Position numbers and translations under genes: made by a program
The notes under the pieces: model-generated
Told to the model about the DNA's origin: nothing
Databases searched by the model: none
The model's input: the letters and a program-made list of their open reading frames with translations, nothing else
From: Haemaphysalis longicornis
Taxonomy: Eukaryota > Arthropoda > Arachnida > Ixodida > Ixodidae
Assembly: GCA_013339765.2 (NCBI GenBank)
Contig: CM023448.1
Location: 286,246,817-286,310,816, forward strand
Direction: 5' to 3'
Length of the DNA stretch: 64,000 nucleotides
Part shown: positions 1 to 12,076 of the stretch, piece by piece
Layout: each line of letters opens with the position of its first letter
How positions within the stretch are numbered: the first letter of the stretch is position 1

Positions 1-69
1 GCTATGCACAGCGGCAACTGCAGGCTACTGCGGTAGCTGCGCAGGATGCACTGAGGAGGACAGTATGCA

Positions 70-181
<112 letters not shown>

Positions 182-252
182 AAACGACTTTCAGTGTAAG
201 CTTCTCTGCAGCTGACAAAGATTTGATGGACTGCTCCCAAACGTTTATCGTA

Positions 253-683
253 GATCATCATCATCATCATTACCAGCCTATATAAGCCCACTGCAGGGAA
301 AAGGCCTCTCCCATTAATCTCAAATTATCCCGGTCCTGTGCTAACTGCAACCAATTTGTCCCCGCAAACTTCTTGATCTCATCAGCCCATCTAACTTTAT
401 GCCGCCCCCTGCCCCGCTTGCCTTCTCTAAGGATCCACTCTGTTACCCTTAATGACCAACGGTTATCTTGCCTTCGCATTACATGCCCTGCCCACGTCCA
501 TTTCTTCTTCTTAATTTCTAGTAATATGTCCTTAACACGCGTTTGTTCCCTGACACACCCCGCTCTCTTCTTGTCCCTTTATGTTACACCTATCATCTTC
601 CGTTCCATTGCTCGCTGAGTCGTTCTCAATTTAAGTTGAACTCTCTTAGTGAGCCTCTAAGTTTCTGCCCCGTTCTGATGTTC
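253..683 (-). pseudogene. RTE-clade LINE, 3' end (broken reverse-transcriptase C-terminus)
   Basis: Read on the minus strand this is the C-terminal end of an RTE-type reverse transcriptase. Recognisable pieces in order are the AET-x-RLTK segment, TTQRAMERKMIG, a KKWTWAGH block, the RVTEW block and a GEAFSLQW end. This order and wording is typical of the protein end in arthropod RTE elements. Two in-frame stops (one replaces the W after AET, one follows MIGVT) show it is dead. The element is 5'-truncated near 683. Its 3' end runs into a short (ATG/TGA)n tail at 256-272, the usual RTE tail. A second, longer copy of the same family lies at 61061-63262 on the plus strand. The clade call rests on these motifs, not on a search. 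Confidence 0.85.
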
Positions 684-2752
684 TGACTTTCTTGAAATCG
701 CGTGGGCTAAGCATAGGTTGCTTATTCACACAAAATAAGTACCTGAACAAAAACTAACCTTTTACATTCCGACAGGTATTGGGACGGAAGTATCTGCCCT
801 TCGCCGATGCTTTGCAAGAGAGACGAAGCGCCGTGCTAATTTAAATCGAACCCTAGATCTATTCCCGCTCATGTATAGCAGCCTGTGGGCGCGAGGCGGC
901 GGGTTAATTCCGAAGAGCGGGCATTGCCCCGATGAGGTTATTGCGTGAAAGTGATCCAGTTATGGGGAAATTTTCGCCATCTTGGCGCGCTCGTTCCCCC
1001 CGTGGCCCGAGGCATGCGTCGCGGTTCCACGACGTCACGCCTTTCGGCAGTGGACGCAGCGACAAGAGACTTCCATCAATCTTAGTAGAGGCCTTCCCGG
1101 TCCTCACGTCCACTGGAAATCGATCGAGGGGCCATTGATCTTTATTACGCCCGTCGCAGTGTCTACGTGCGAAGGGGGCACTTTTTTTTTTATATGATAT
1201 ACGCTCCCTTGTGGCTGTATACGCTCATGATGAGATTGCATCAGGGGCTGAACTAATCGGGTAAATGCTGTATATCGCGATGACGGAAGCTCCTTGCATC
1301 GTCAGACCGTGGCCGGCCCGTAATGGTGCCGGGGAGACGCCTTTGTTATTTTCGTGCTACGCTTCGAAGCCACGCGGGCATGAAAGCGAGGTGCGTGCTA
1401 ACGCCTACACGTACGTGGAGTCGCAACGGCAGTAAACCGCACCAGTACACCTTCAGTCAGGGACAGTTGCGCTAAGACATTATCTCTGTTAGTATAGCCG
1501 GCAGTGTCGACGTTAACGTGCAGTTAATCCTGCTTATACACCTTGGCACCGTATAGGGGGGGGGGGTTGGTCAAATCTCTCTTTTTCTGCGTAACCCGCG
1601 CTTTTAAATTTGTTCGTCTGCGTTTACTCTGCTGTTCCGGGTTGCGAAATTGCATTAACCGCCCACGACAAAACAAACAGTCTTACATTTCAACGCTGAT
1701 CTGCTGGCGGGTAAGGTTGGGTTACACGGGTATACCTTACTGCGTGGTACCTTGCTAGCGTGTAGTAGCCCTAATTGTTTTGATTACTGGAAGCCCTGGC
1801 AGTCGCGTTTTTGAGACATGCCAAATACGAAAACGGCGAGTTTTGTAGTGCTGTGCCACGTGTTCGTAAGTAGGTTTTTTCCCAATGGCGTTCATCGCAA
1901 ACTGGACGCCCCACCCAGAAAAAACGGCACCTTTAAAACTAGAAAACAATACTTTGTTGACTTTCGGGTGACTACATTCTTACATTGCATGCTTCGCTGT
2001 ATTGTAACATCTATTGCAAATGCTTCAGCAATCTGAGGGAACTTTTTTTTTTGTTCTGCTTGTGCTCTTAAGTAACCGACGTACACTGCATATAGCATTT
2101 TAGTTATCTGTTCCTGCAGGCTTTATAGTTCATCTTGTCTTCTTTTTATCCTTCATTGGTAAACGCATTTGTATGTTTAAATATTGTCACCACGAAAATT
2201 GCCAAAATAATTTGTTTCTCTGCAGACTAATCGATGCTGAACTAATCGACGTACTGGCAGAGTAAATGGAAACCAAGTGGTTATGTAGCAGGCATAAATG
2301 AATAAAAATGAGTGCAGTCGAACATCGATTGAACAAAGTCGTAATTGAAATTTAGAATTTCCGTAAATCGCGGATTTCGTTAATCCGGGGTTTATATATT
2401 TCAAAATACGCTGACGCGAGAAAAAACAATCGCCGCATCGCAAATTTAGTTGGATATTTGTTATAGTATCGCGGTTCGATTGTATCGCGTTTTGGCGTCC
2501 AACGGGAATTAGTTAGTAGTGGGCGATCAATTAAAAATATGGTGTGTACACATTGAGCTATGGGTGGCGTAGAACGTTCTTTTGGGTCCGTCGCGCACAA
2601 TAAAAATTATGTTATACATACTGCCGATGGGAATGGTCAGATAGGGCGTAAGCATTATTTCTAGCGGATGGTCTATTCACATACACTCCATAGCAGGAGA
2701 GCTGCTCTCTCTTATGAGGCATATCAAACAGCTCACCCACAGTGTACGCCAT
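684..2752. other. unassigned intergenic DNA
   Basis: I see no recognisable gene, RNA or repeat here. Open frames are short and overlap in several frames. A run of G lies at about 1556-1566 and a T-run at 1182-1191. Confidence 0.5.
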
Positions 2753-2788
2753 AGAGTTTCATACTAATATACACTAGTATGAAACTCT
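2753..2788. repeat. perfect 14-bp hairpin
   Basis: AGAGTTTCATACTA (2753-2766) and its exact reverse complement (2775-2788) flank an 8-base loop. The flanking GTGTAC on both sides is weakly inverted too. It may be the core of a small foldback element. Confidence 0.75.
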
Positions 2789-2938
2789 GGTGTACGCAAC
2801 CCCGCGAACTGCCTCGTTGTCACGAAGGCGGACGTGCGTGGCTGGCAGGGACGTGCGCTGCTGTACATTCATGAACAGCTAGGCTAAAACGACAGAACGC
2901 CGACCGAAAGATGCCCGTGGCGCTGCTCAGCTGCGAGA

Positions 2939-3296
2939 GCTAGAGTTCCTGTATATCGCGTAGCGCAAGAGTTGCGCGTCTGATTGCCACATGCCGCGGG
3001 TTCCAGTTCGACAGAAAGCCCGCTTTCAGTGCTGCGCACAGTCAGTTCTCCTCAACTGGGCATCGGCGGTTGTGGAAGCGGCGTCCGCTCATCTGATAAG
3101 CGGTCCAGTATCGTGCGCCAGTTTTTTGCCCGGCCGCTCCTCGCCACTCCTCCTCGCCGCTGCCACTGGGCGCAGCGGCCCGGCGGCAGCTTTTTCACGC
3201 GAGAAGGGTGGCTTTCCCGCACGACCTGGAACTCAAGATGGCGGATGGACGCGCAACTCTGCTCCCCTAGGGGAGCTTTTATACAGGAACTCTAGC
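2939..3296. mobile_element. 358-bp MITE with 17-bp perfect TIRs
   Basis: GCTAGAGTTCCTGTATA (2939-2955) is repeated exactly inverted at 3280-3296. A second inverted pair, AGAGTTGCGCGTC (2968-2980 and 3248-3260), lies just inside, so the terminal inverted repeats are compound and about 40-50 bp deep. CGAGA or GAGA on both sides (2934-2938, 3296-3300) is a possible target duplication. There is no transposase; the open frames inside are short and unrecognised. The superfamily cannot be decided from this copy. Confidence 0.75.
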
Positions 3297-4534
3297 GAGA
3301 GCAGAAAAAAGGGACTAAAGCGTGCCAACGAGAGCGCCGGCTGCCGCTGCTGCGCGAATCAGGTTGATTCGCCTGCGGGTGAGTCGATAGGATTTTTGCA
3401 CCTGATCTCACCCCCACTGCTCTCTGCGCAGGCGCCGCGCGTCTTGCAAGGGAGCATTCTGTCTTGATTTTAGCCGATCGGCCAAACCCCTACCGCTCAT
3501 GGTCAAGCTGTTAATTATTCATTACTATTCCTTGCTTCGGTTTCTTTTTGTTTTGTTTTAATAACGGTGACTCTGGCTAGTCAGTAAGCGGTAGCGGTTT
3601 GGCTGATTGTGTAAAAATAAAGATAGACTGCTCCGTTGCGAGATGCGCGGCACATGCGCAGAGAGCAGTGACGGGTGTAATCAAGCGCAAAAAGCCTCTC
3701 CCGCGGTTGACTTCCGCCTACCTAATCACGAAGCGCGTTTTAGCGGTAGCGACACGACGTAAATGTTCATGCATTGCCTTTTTTATGCCACGCGCTGTCA
3801 GACGACAATAAAATAACTTTCTCTGCGAAATGAGCCCCCAAGACAGCGAAAGTGGGCAATTTGTACGAAGGAGACCAATGACAAATAAATGTATGGTCTC
3901 AACGAACACGTCGTTTTTGTCCACGTAACGCTGCTTGGAGCAGGGCGATTCGCACAGCGGCGCTCTATCTAGTTGTAGGTATACTATATTGGTCGGTGCT
4001 CCGTCGTTTCAGCCTGCGCTGTCCATGACGGCTACGCACTATTGCGAGCTCGTTATTCTATGCTACGTCGCCACCCACTTGACCAGTCAACCGCGAATAA
4101 CTTTATTCTTCGACGGCCGTACATTTTCTTTCGGAACTCCATTACGCGATAACACGCGGGCGGCCTGCGGCTGCGCTTTCGCACAGCGCCCGCGCCGAGC
4201 ACAAGAACAATGAAATGAACGGACGAGGCCGGTCGTGTCGGCGAAGGCTTCGCTTTCTCGAGATATGCATCTCATTCCCGGAATCCTGACCTGGTTTCTC
4301 GGCAATGGTCGGGACGGCGAGCGGAGAGGGCTCCTAATCCTTTCCGGAATACGAGATAGCTTCGCTTCGTGCGTCTTTGTTGCGGGCCCTCGATGATATG
4401 TGAGCGGTAAACACGCGTCGCGTGTCACAAGCACCCACCAGACCAGAAAGCCGCCGCCTTTCTTCCGCCCCTGTTTTTCTTTTTGAAGGGATTTGCCAAT
4501 GGCTTATTGACGATTTCGATGAGGCCGCAATACC
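3297..4534. other. unassigned intergenic DNA
   Basis: No gene, RNA or mobile-element end that I can support. The frame at 4087-4434 (-) is not recognised and has no supporting signals. Confidence 0.5.
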
Positions 4535-4542
4535 TTTTATTT

Positions 4543-4606
<64 letters not shown>

Positions 4607-4729
4607 TATTTATTTATTATTTATTATTATTATTTATTTATTTATTTATTTATTTATTATTATTTATTTATTTATTTATTATTTATTGTTTGTTTGTTTG
4701 TTTGTTTGTTTGTTGTTTGTTTGTTGTTG
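4535..4729. repeat. (TTTA)n followed by (TTTG)n
   Basis: About 150 bases of TTTA units with occasional TTA slips pass directly into TTTG units (about 4688-4729). The change of unit within one tract suggests slippage after a T-to-G type change. Confidence 0.97.
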
Positions 4730-7700
4730 ATTTCATACGACTGACCATTACTTGGTACTTGGTACAACCAGGATCGCACACAAATGAAACGCGAATGAAG
4801 TGCAAACACACAAGGCACTCAGTAACTTATCACACTTTACTATCGTAGCAGAAAAAATTGGTGCCCTTCCACTCTGTGAAGAAGGATGACCTGCGAAGCT
4901 GGGTGGCAGTCCAAGGACCGCATAAAAAACACATTTGTAATTTGCGATTTAGCATACTTCCTAGCAAATTAGCTGAATGAAACTTGGAGGCATCTTAGTG
5001 TTGTGTAACGCATGTACCAACCCAATCCACTCGACCACTCAGGACACCGGACCGGTTGCACTGGGCCATTTGACGTCCACGTCTAAACCTCCTGCCAGCA
5101 CAACTTACTGTTCATCGCTGGCAACCGGTTACGTGCGCGTGCTTAGAAGTGAAACAAACTGTCGAAAATGTCGCTCTGAAAGCCCTTTAAAAGAGTACTG
5201 ACACGAAACTTTTGTGTTACGTTTTTTTCGCTGCTATGGGTGCCTACCAGCCCACTAATCATAGGATGGCACATTACACGATCGATCGCAGCGTAAACAA
5301 TCATTTACGGCGTCGTTTATTCGTGCCAGTTTCGGTTTTGACAAAACTTTCGCCGAGCGGCCGCACTGACAGGAGTGTGCCTGTGACGTCACCATTCTTG
5401 TCGCACCGCTGCCGGTCTGGACGCGCGCGCTGGCGAGCACACGCGCACGCCCGGACCGGCCGATGTCTTTACCATGCCCACGTGCCCGGGCTGCATGGCG
5501 TCAGTCCCAAAACCATAGCGTGTACACACGGCGTAGCAGCGCGCGCCAACCGCAGCCAGTGCGTCTGCTATGTCACGGGAGCCCCGACGTCGGCAGTTTG
5601 GGGCAAGGAGCAGATGATGTCATGCTGGTCCGCTCTGGGCTTTCTCGTGCGGGGAAAGGTTAAAATGGATTTAAATTATGTTATACTGAACGGTTACTGT
5701 TGAAACTTGCTGAAAGATATCTCCTGATAAAAAGGAAGCATTTACTTAGTTATCTCAGCTTTAAATTTCGTTTCACTAATATTGGTGCACTTTAGCGTCC
5801 CAAGCGGGAAAGTTGCGTTCATCCGGTAGAGATTCGCAGCTACTCGAAGAGCTGGAACTTGAGCAGGCAACGGCGGCGGCAGCTGCTTCTTGATGTTTTC
5901 GCGTCTATTCGCGCTTCTGTTCGGGAAGACGCTTATTCAATTTCCGCTCTTCCTCCAAGCGAACGACATACGCGTTCGTGTCATAGCGAGTTAAACCCTA
6001 AAAGGCCTCGAGCTTTATTCTCGTGGGCAAACGTGACTGTCCTTTCCCTCTCCCGTCGTAGGCATGTTACTGTATCGGCAACACGCCAACCCAGACCCGA
6101 ACCGCTCGATTACAGAGGACAGCTGGCAGGGCGCATTGAGCCAACAGTCTTCCATGTTTCAATCGCCCACCAGCACAACGGGCATGTCATCGGTAGTAAT
6201 AATTGGCCGCGAGGCCCACCACTGGAGAGGCCGGCGCTGCGATCGTTTTGACGTCACTTGTAGGATCACCGTTCCTATCTTTGCTGCGTAGTTGGCTTGC
6301 AGCGCGTGACACTAATCGCTTAGGAAGCGCGTTCTAAAGTGTTTTCGTGTTAATTTCCTTTCCTGTCGTTTGAAGTTAATTCTCAGTGCGTCAAGAAGCA
6401 GTTCGACCTATGTGACTGTATAACCGTATCAACTGTGGTAGAATATCCGCAATACACATGAGCGTGGTGGTGTATTACGCATGCGACCGAAGCATAAGCA
6501 GCGGCTTGTTTCCCCCCGATCAACAATGTGGACTACGACGATCGCCGAGATGAAGTTTCTAGATTTCCCTTGTTTGCAAGAATGTATGAAGCAGGAATCG
6601 TGAAGCGTTAACTGCTCGCAAGAAGCACACGCACCCGCCGTGCCTGCCCGCACAGCCGACGGTGCGGCTCGAAACCGACGCAGGTCGCGGCAGCAACAAC
6701 TTGTCGCTGCTTTTAAAATCACGCAAGTCGTGAAAAGAAGTTCCAGATTGGGTGAAAGTGGTGTTAGTGTGATGAAAAATATTTGACAAGGTAGTGTCAT
6801 CAGGTGTGGTTTTCAAGCGATGCTCAAATATCTGCCGCGATTTACGGCCGACCGGCCGCGGAGGTCGGTCCCGGCAGCGCCGGCCCGTTCACGCACGGTG
6901 CGGCGAGCGGCCGAAGGATGGCTATGCTTGCGCGCAAGAATCGGCCGAGGCCGTGCAGGTATCTTGATAGTCGACCGCTTCAACGGAAATCACCGCGCTT
7001 ACAGAGTTCCCAGCGCGGTGAAACGTTCTGTTAGGGACTGTCACTCGCAACTCTAACGCGATGAAATATCTGCTGCGACGCCAAGCCTAAAGTTCCCAAA
7101 ATCCGATTACTTGCATCCGAAGCCGGCTGCGAGCTGTTGGCGAAGGCCCTCCCGTCGGGCACGCGCGTGTTGCGTTTGGGTTCCTCTAACTTCTTGGAGG
7201 CTGCCAAAGCTCGGTTCTCCTATTCTAAATACCCCCATTACCTGAAATCATTAACGACGTGTTTCTCGATCCTCGTATGCAGCCTCGCCTTCTGTGAGCA
7301 GTCGTGAGTTTCGAAAATGATGCTTGAGAAATTCCGGCTTCCTGTAAACATACAAAACACGCTGCAATTATTAATTACTACGCCGAGCACCTAATGAAAA
7401 CTAAACATAGCCTTGCCCGAACCCGCTCGAAGGCGTTAAAAACTCGCGTTCATCCCGTTCATACATTGCGGACAAGTCGCGAAAAGTTAACATCAGCCCT
7501 GTAGAGTACAGGCTACGGCAGTGATCGTTAATCAAATCCGGGCATGACTATAAAAAACATCGTAGGGGAATAGGCACTGGATCAAGCCAAACTGCAGAAC
7601 CATAACGATACTTTTAGCATGTGCGGCGAAGCAATCTGATCAGCGTTCTCGCGTCATTCATTTACCAGGCAATACGAGCAGTTCGTGCGGTGAGATCATA

Positions 7701-8886
7701 AGTGAGCGACGCGTTTCCGTCGCTGTTACAAGGTGTTTGCTTGCACACACATGTCCCGTCACAAGTATTTCATAATGAATTTACAGCGTACTTTTATCGG
7801 CATCAGTTGCATCGTCCTTGGCGTTAGCTGGCTGCGTATGTAAGCGCTGTGTGTCGCGATGGTAGCAACTACCTAAACGCGGCGGTGTCGCCGGGAACAA
7901 GCGAAGTCGCTGATTGCTGCCCCGAATTATTTGGTTAGAGACAAACATTTTTGGTAATTTGCATCAAATCCACAAGGAGCGGGCGAGATCGGTGGTCCCA
8001 AGAAAACAAACACGTTTCCGCATACGCACGGGAAATCTGCTGTAGCAGACGACAACACGATTCGGCGTCCTACAAGTGACGTCACTCGTAGGTGGCGCCA
8101 CGGTATGTCCTCGAGGCCGATATGAAGCGCAGCTGTGCGTGCACGCCCCACTCCTTGCACCCCCGACCCGTGCACCCTAAGCGCACACTTAGGCGTGAAA
8201 TACACCGGCGAAAATGTCGCTCGGAGAGCCTTTCAAGCTGAAATAGGATTGTGGGCTCACGCCGGCGTTCTGGGCAAGTGGCTCTTCAACCGGATTTGAG
8301 GCGGCAACGGCGGCGGCGGCTTTCGGTCGTTTCACTACGCCCATTGGCGCTCCTGTGTAATTCTCCGCAATCATCTGATAACGGCGCTACCGCCGTTGCC
8401 AGTCGATTGCCGATTGCGCAACTTGCGAGAGAGGCATGGGTGTTGGCGAGGGAAATAGCAGTTGCAATAGGGGGTTAGCGGTGGTGAGGAGGAGCCTTAG
8501 AGCGGCGCCGAGTAAATCGGCTTCACCGGAGTGAAAACTGGGGGGTTAGACGTATACTGCTTCGCAGTAAAAAGGAAATTTTAATGGACCAGCAGCAGCA
8601 AGATATAGGGGCAAGAGCGTTCAGTTTGCAGTGTCCAGTTTAATTTATCCTACTCTAATTGCATTGATCAGGGACTCTGCCTTCAGGAGGGCGTTGTTAG
8701 GGCGTGCGCCTCTATATACTCACTGCGAATTCCAGGCTCTTTGAAGTAAACATCATTTTGTATGGAAATGCGATTTTGTGAATACGAAAACAAGCTATAA
8801 TGGATTAGTTTCTTAAGAGGGCGGCGTTGGCCAGAGTACAGGGGAAAGACTATTCAACGCAGAAATTTGGTCTAGTTGGTGATACG
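4730..8886. other. unassigned intergenic DNA
   Basis: No gene I can name in about 4.1 kb. A similar block occurs twice: CGAAAATGTCGCTC at about 5163 and 8210, each followed within about 60-700 bases by a GGCAACGGCGGCGGC run (about 5866 and 8301), so this stretch is likely built from degraded repeats. One isolated TIR-like end is listed at 5187. Confidence 0.45.
5187..5213 (+). repeat. isolated TTAA-type TIR end
   Basis: TTAA followed by AAGAGTACTGACACGAAA resembles the left end of the TTAA-flanked element at 52991. No matching right end is visible within 1 kb, so this is probably a truncated copy. Confidence 0.4.
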
Positions 8887-9015
8887 ACTTCGACAGGGTA
8901 AAAGGCACGACAAAACAGGGACACAAGAAGAGACAGTTACACGGGACGAGCGCTCGTCCCGTGTAAATGTCTCTTATTGTGGCCCAGTTTTGTCGCGCCT
9001 TTTACCCCGTCGAAG
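8887..9015. mobile_element. 129-bp foldback element (family FB)
   Basis: The left half (8887-8950) is nearly the full inverse of the right half (8952-9015), with a perfect ACGGGACGAGCGCTCGTCCC core. Stems are about 60 bp with few mismatches. CTAGTTGGTGAT lies just before it and the same 12 bases precede the foldback at 24616, so they are one family. It has no coding capacity. Confidence 0.85.
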
Positions 9016-9560
9016 GGGGAAGAAAATACATGTTAATACACAGCGGAAACGCAATAGGTGACGCTTATCTTGCTTGCTTTCTATACAGGTTGATCGACCA
9101 GAATTTGTTATGAAATAATGTTTTAAAGTTATGTATTCACTAACCAATTATTCGAAGCGAATGGAAGTTGGGGGTCACTGTGAGAAAAAAAAAACGTGGT
9201 TTTGGTGGGTAAGTCAGCTGAAAACAAGCTTGTGAAGAAGGGCACGAAAACGGCCACAAGTGAAACAGGTATATAGAAGTGGGGTTAATGCCCAAACCGA
9301 GTACAAGCGAGAGGACAGAGCTGGATTGACTTACAAGGATCGCACTAGTCACATAAATAGGTTGCCGGAAAACAGGACCTGGGGAACTATTTTCCAGCAA
9401 TACAGAAGGAAATTTGAAATTGTGGCCGAAATTGTAATTTTTTTTTTGTTTTTACTGGAGTGTGGGGTATGTCACGTGCTTCCGTCCAACAAACGCGAAA
9501 AGCTGAGTACCGGAAGGAGGAGGAGGCAAATTTCAGAGCCAACCAGAAAAGCCTTTTTGT
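9016..9560. other. unassigned intergenic DNA
   Basis: Nothing recognisable; one T-run at about 9439-9448. Confidence 0.5.
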
Positions 9561-9775
9561 GGTTTTACGCCCCGAAGCTACACCTAGGTCTTATGAGGCG
9601 AGCGCTAGTGGATCCAGGGCTCCGAATTAAGTTTGACCACTTGGGGATCTTTAACGTTCTCCGAAATCCTGACACACGGGCGTTTTTGTTTAAGAGACGA
9701 CTCCCATCTCCAATTGCTATTCCCGGTTGTGTCGAAAACAGCCCCGCGGGACATGCAAGCTGAGCCGACGAAATC
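9561..9775 (-). mobile_element. Ruka-like tRNA-derived SINE, old copy
   Basis: Diverged but colinear with the intact copies at 47901 and 61311: a GAGGCG block, TTTGACCACTTGGGGATC, an ACACACGGGCGTTTTTG block and a CCCGCGG remnant of the tRNA head. Its 3' end carries CCGAAGCTACACCT, as does the copy ending at 58668, which marks a subfamily. No target duplication remains. Confidence 0.8.
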
Positions 9776-10987
9776 TTCCGCGCGTGAGAGTAGAAACCGC
9801 ATACTGCTTAGTTCGGCAAAAACGAACGCCAGACAGGTGGGCTGGGCAGGCGTAATGCGGTTAGAGAACGGGCCCTCGAGCCAGGCTGTCTAGGGGCTGA
9901 AAACGACGAAAGCATACCGCTCCCGCTCGCATAATCTTGGGAATAATGCTAGCGTCGGGTCCGGCCAGAGAGGAAACCGAAAGGTAATTAGCCCCGCAAT
10001 TTTCGCGAAGACCGCAATTCCCCTAAAGCAGCTTAGTGCATAAGACGACAGAGAGAGACAGCCCGGACTATGCGAGGCTTTATCACCGCCACATATAAAA
10101 TTCGCTGTCACGGTTTGCTTCTTCGTGTCACGAAGGGTTCAGCCGGCATTCTTTCGCAGTCGTCAAAACATCCGCGGCATTTCATTCGGAGCGACGAACA
10201 CGCGAGTGTGCGCCGACACAGCGCAAACTAAATTAGGGAAATGCACGAATGTTGCGAATAAAGCTTGGGTCGGCCTATGCGCCAAGCTTGGCGGCCCGTG
10301 AGGATGAGAGGGAGGCGGCGCAGAGCGCATGGTGGTGTACTGCAGTCGTCGGTTTTTGCGTTAAACGTAAGGAACGCGGCACGCCGTAGTGAAGGGTCGC
10401 CAGTCTGGCATCGTTGTCCTTGTCCGCGTCAAGTCGCCGCTCGTTATTCGCGTAGCGCGCGACGGCTTCCGCGAACAAAGCGGCCTTTACTACTTCCCAT
10501 GTTCCATTGTGATGGGCTGTGCTTCGTGTTTAGTTTCCGCCGGCGTGCCCTGTTTCGTTTGGGGTCTGAAATGCTCGCCCACGCGTTGCTACAAGTTTAC
10601 GGCAGCGAATGAAAGAAATGTTGCTAACAATAAAATTGCTTTAGGCACTCGGCCAGTGTTTCGTGAAGTAATGGAAAAAGGGAAGTCAAAATGGCGTTAA
10701 TTGCGTTAATCTCTAGCTGTTGCGAAGTTTTAGCTTTGATAGGGCTCTCTTCTACCAAATACTGTCCGGTCACATTCTTATCAAGCATGAAGCTATGCTA
10801 AGAATTAACGAGTACCAAGGCTTTGTGATCGTACGTCCTGTGCTGCAAGCGTGCAAGGCGGAGGCGCGGCAAATCCTAGGAGGGAGGGAAGAACGCAACC
10901 GTTTGGGAAACTACTTCAGGATATATTAACTTTTATATATACGCTTTACAGCGGTGAAATTAAAATGAATGGAGCATTACTCTTCAC
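9776..10987. other. unassigned intergenic DNA
   Basis: No supported gene. The open frames at 10265-10700 overlap in several frames and on both strands without recognisable domains. Confidence 0.5.
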
Positions 10988-11061
10988 GGTAGCTTAGTGG
11001 CTAATGAGTTAAGCTATCGGTAGGGCAACGAGGGTGTGGGTGGAATTCCCGACCGCGCGAC
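10988..11061 (+). repeat. tRNA-derived SINE head (degraded)
   Basis: TAGCTTAGTGGC fits the RNA polymerase III A box. The B-box position has GGTGGAATTCCC, which is degenerate. The end GACCGCGCGAC matches the usual CCGGCCGCG of Ruka-like heads. It does not fold into a full cloverleaf, so it is a SINE fragment, not a tRNA gene. Confidence 0.6.
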
Positions 11062-11085
11062 TTTTTTTCTTGTGTGTAATTGAGG

Positions 11086-11090
<5 letters not shown>

Positions 11091-11123
<33 letters not shown>

Positions 11124-11168
11124 AGAGAGAGAGAGAGAGAGAGAGAGAAGGAGAGAGAGAGAGGAGAG

Positions 11169-11240
<72 letters not shown>
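11091..11240. repeat. (GA)n microsatellite abutting a LINE tail
   Basis: About 150 bases of GA with a few GGAGA breaks. It begins exactly where the minus-strand LINE tail ends (AATAAAAATAC then CT repeats), so it probably grew from the retrotransposon's 3' tail. Confidence 0.95.
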
Positions 11241-11246
<6 letters not shown>

Positions 11247-11720
11247 TTATTTCTCCAGCAGAGGCTGATGTGCGGGCCTCGCTCCGTGGAAGGCGTCCCT
11301 AGTCCGGGATGCCTTGACTTCGGCTGGCCGTCCGTGCTCGGGTCACCAACTTACGCTGGATATCCGGGTCCGGGCTGGCCAGGGAAGTCCTCCACTGCTC
11401 GAAGGTTGGGTTGGAAAGGGGGGGGGGGCAAGTCTGGAGTTCGTTGGCACTCCCATATGATGTGGTAGAGGGTGCCAGGCTGGGGACAGTAAGCTCAGAG
11501 GGTAGGTTGTTGGGTGGGGAAGATGAGGTGGAGGCGGGTGGGATGTGGGTAGGTATTTGTTTGGAGACGCCGCCAAGTTGTAGCTTCCTCTCTGGAGAAG
11601 AACAAAGACACCAATTGTCGGGATTTGGCCGCATGCTTAAAACCGCAAGTGTACTGAATTCGTAGCTTTCCTTCGTATTATTGACTCTATGAATCTGATG
11701 CTCTCCTAACCTGTCTGACA
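11241..11720 (-). pseudogene. non-LTR retrotransposon 3' end (reverse-transcriptase C-terminus)
   Basis: On the minus strand one frame reads LYHIIWECQRTPDL and the next reads NPTFEQW, SPDPDIQRKL and a terminal ARTASRSQGIPD. That is the Cys/His segment and C-terminal tail seen in many tick non-LTR polyproteins. The two parts lie in different frames, separated by a C-run at about 11422-11431, and a stop precedes the Cys/His part, so the copy is dead. A short 3' untranslated region ends in AATAAAAATAC and passes into (CT)n. It is strongly 5'-truncated. The exact clade (I, R1 or LOA type) cannot be fixed from this piece. Confidence 0.75.
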
Positions 11721-11997
11721 TTCATTAGGAGAGCGTCAAAAAAGTCGCGGCCGGGCTATAGCGTGACCAGCCCGCGCTGAGCCGAGCGCTGCCGTGCGAC
11801 TACCTGCGCATGTTTTGAGCGCGCCTGCACGGCTAACGCCGACACAGAGAAGCTCCTGAGCGTCCCCTTGACAAAACGGACTGAAGTTATACGCTTACAC
11901 GGAATCAGACCAACGGGCAATCAACCAGCAAGCTTGCTCTGCTTGGTGGGACGCCGGCGAACGGCCGTTGCTTCGGAAGTATACCTGTATTTCGAGG
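11721..11997. other. unassigned intergenic DNA
   Basis: GC-rich, no recognised feature; it lies immediately upstream of the TATA box at 11998. Confidence 0.4.
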
Positions 11998-12037
11998 TAT
12001 AAAAAGGCCTTTGCGCTTTCACCGTATCGCCAGTGTG
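11998..12037 (+). promoter_or_regulatory. possible TATA/initiator core promoter
   Basis: TATAAAAA at 11998-12005 is followed 34 bases later by GCCAGTGTG (A at 12032), close to the arthropod initiator. Spacing is right for RNA polymerase II. There is no experimental or conservation support in the window. Confidence 0.35.
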
Positions 12038-12076
12038 CAGCTCCACCACCGCGACGATCAGATTTTCACTTTTGAC

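Noticed and set aside
4422..4848. Tyr/Leu/Phe-rich open frames over the TTTA tract
   Set aside because: Simple-sequence artefact; no start context or domain.
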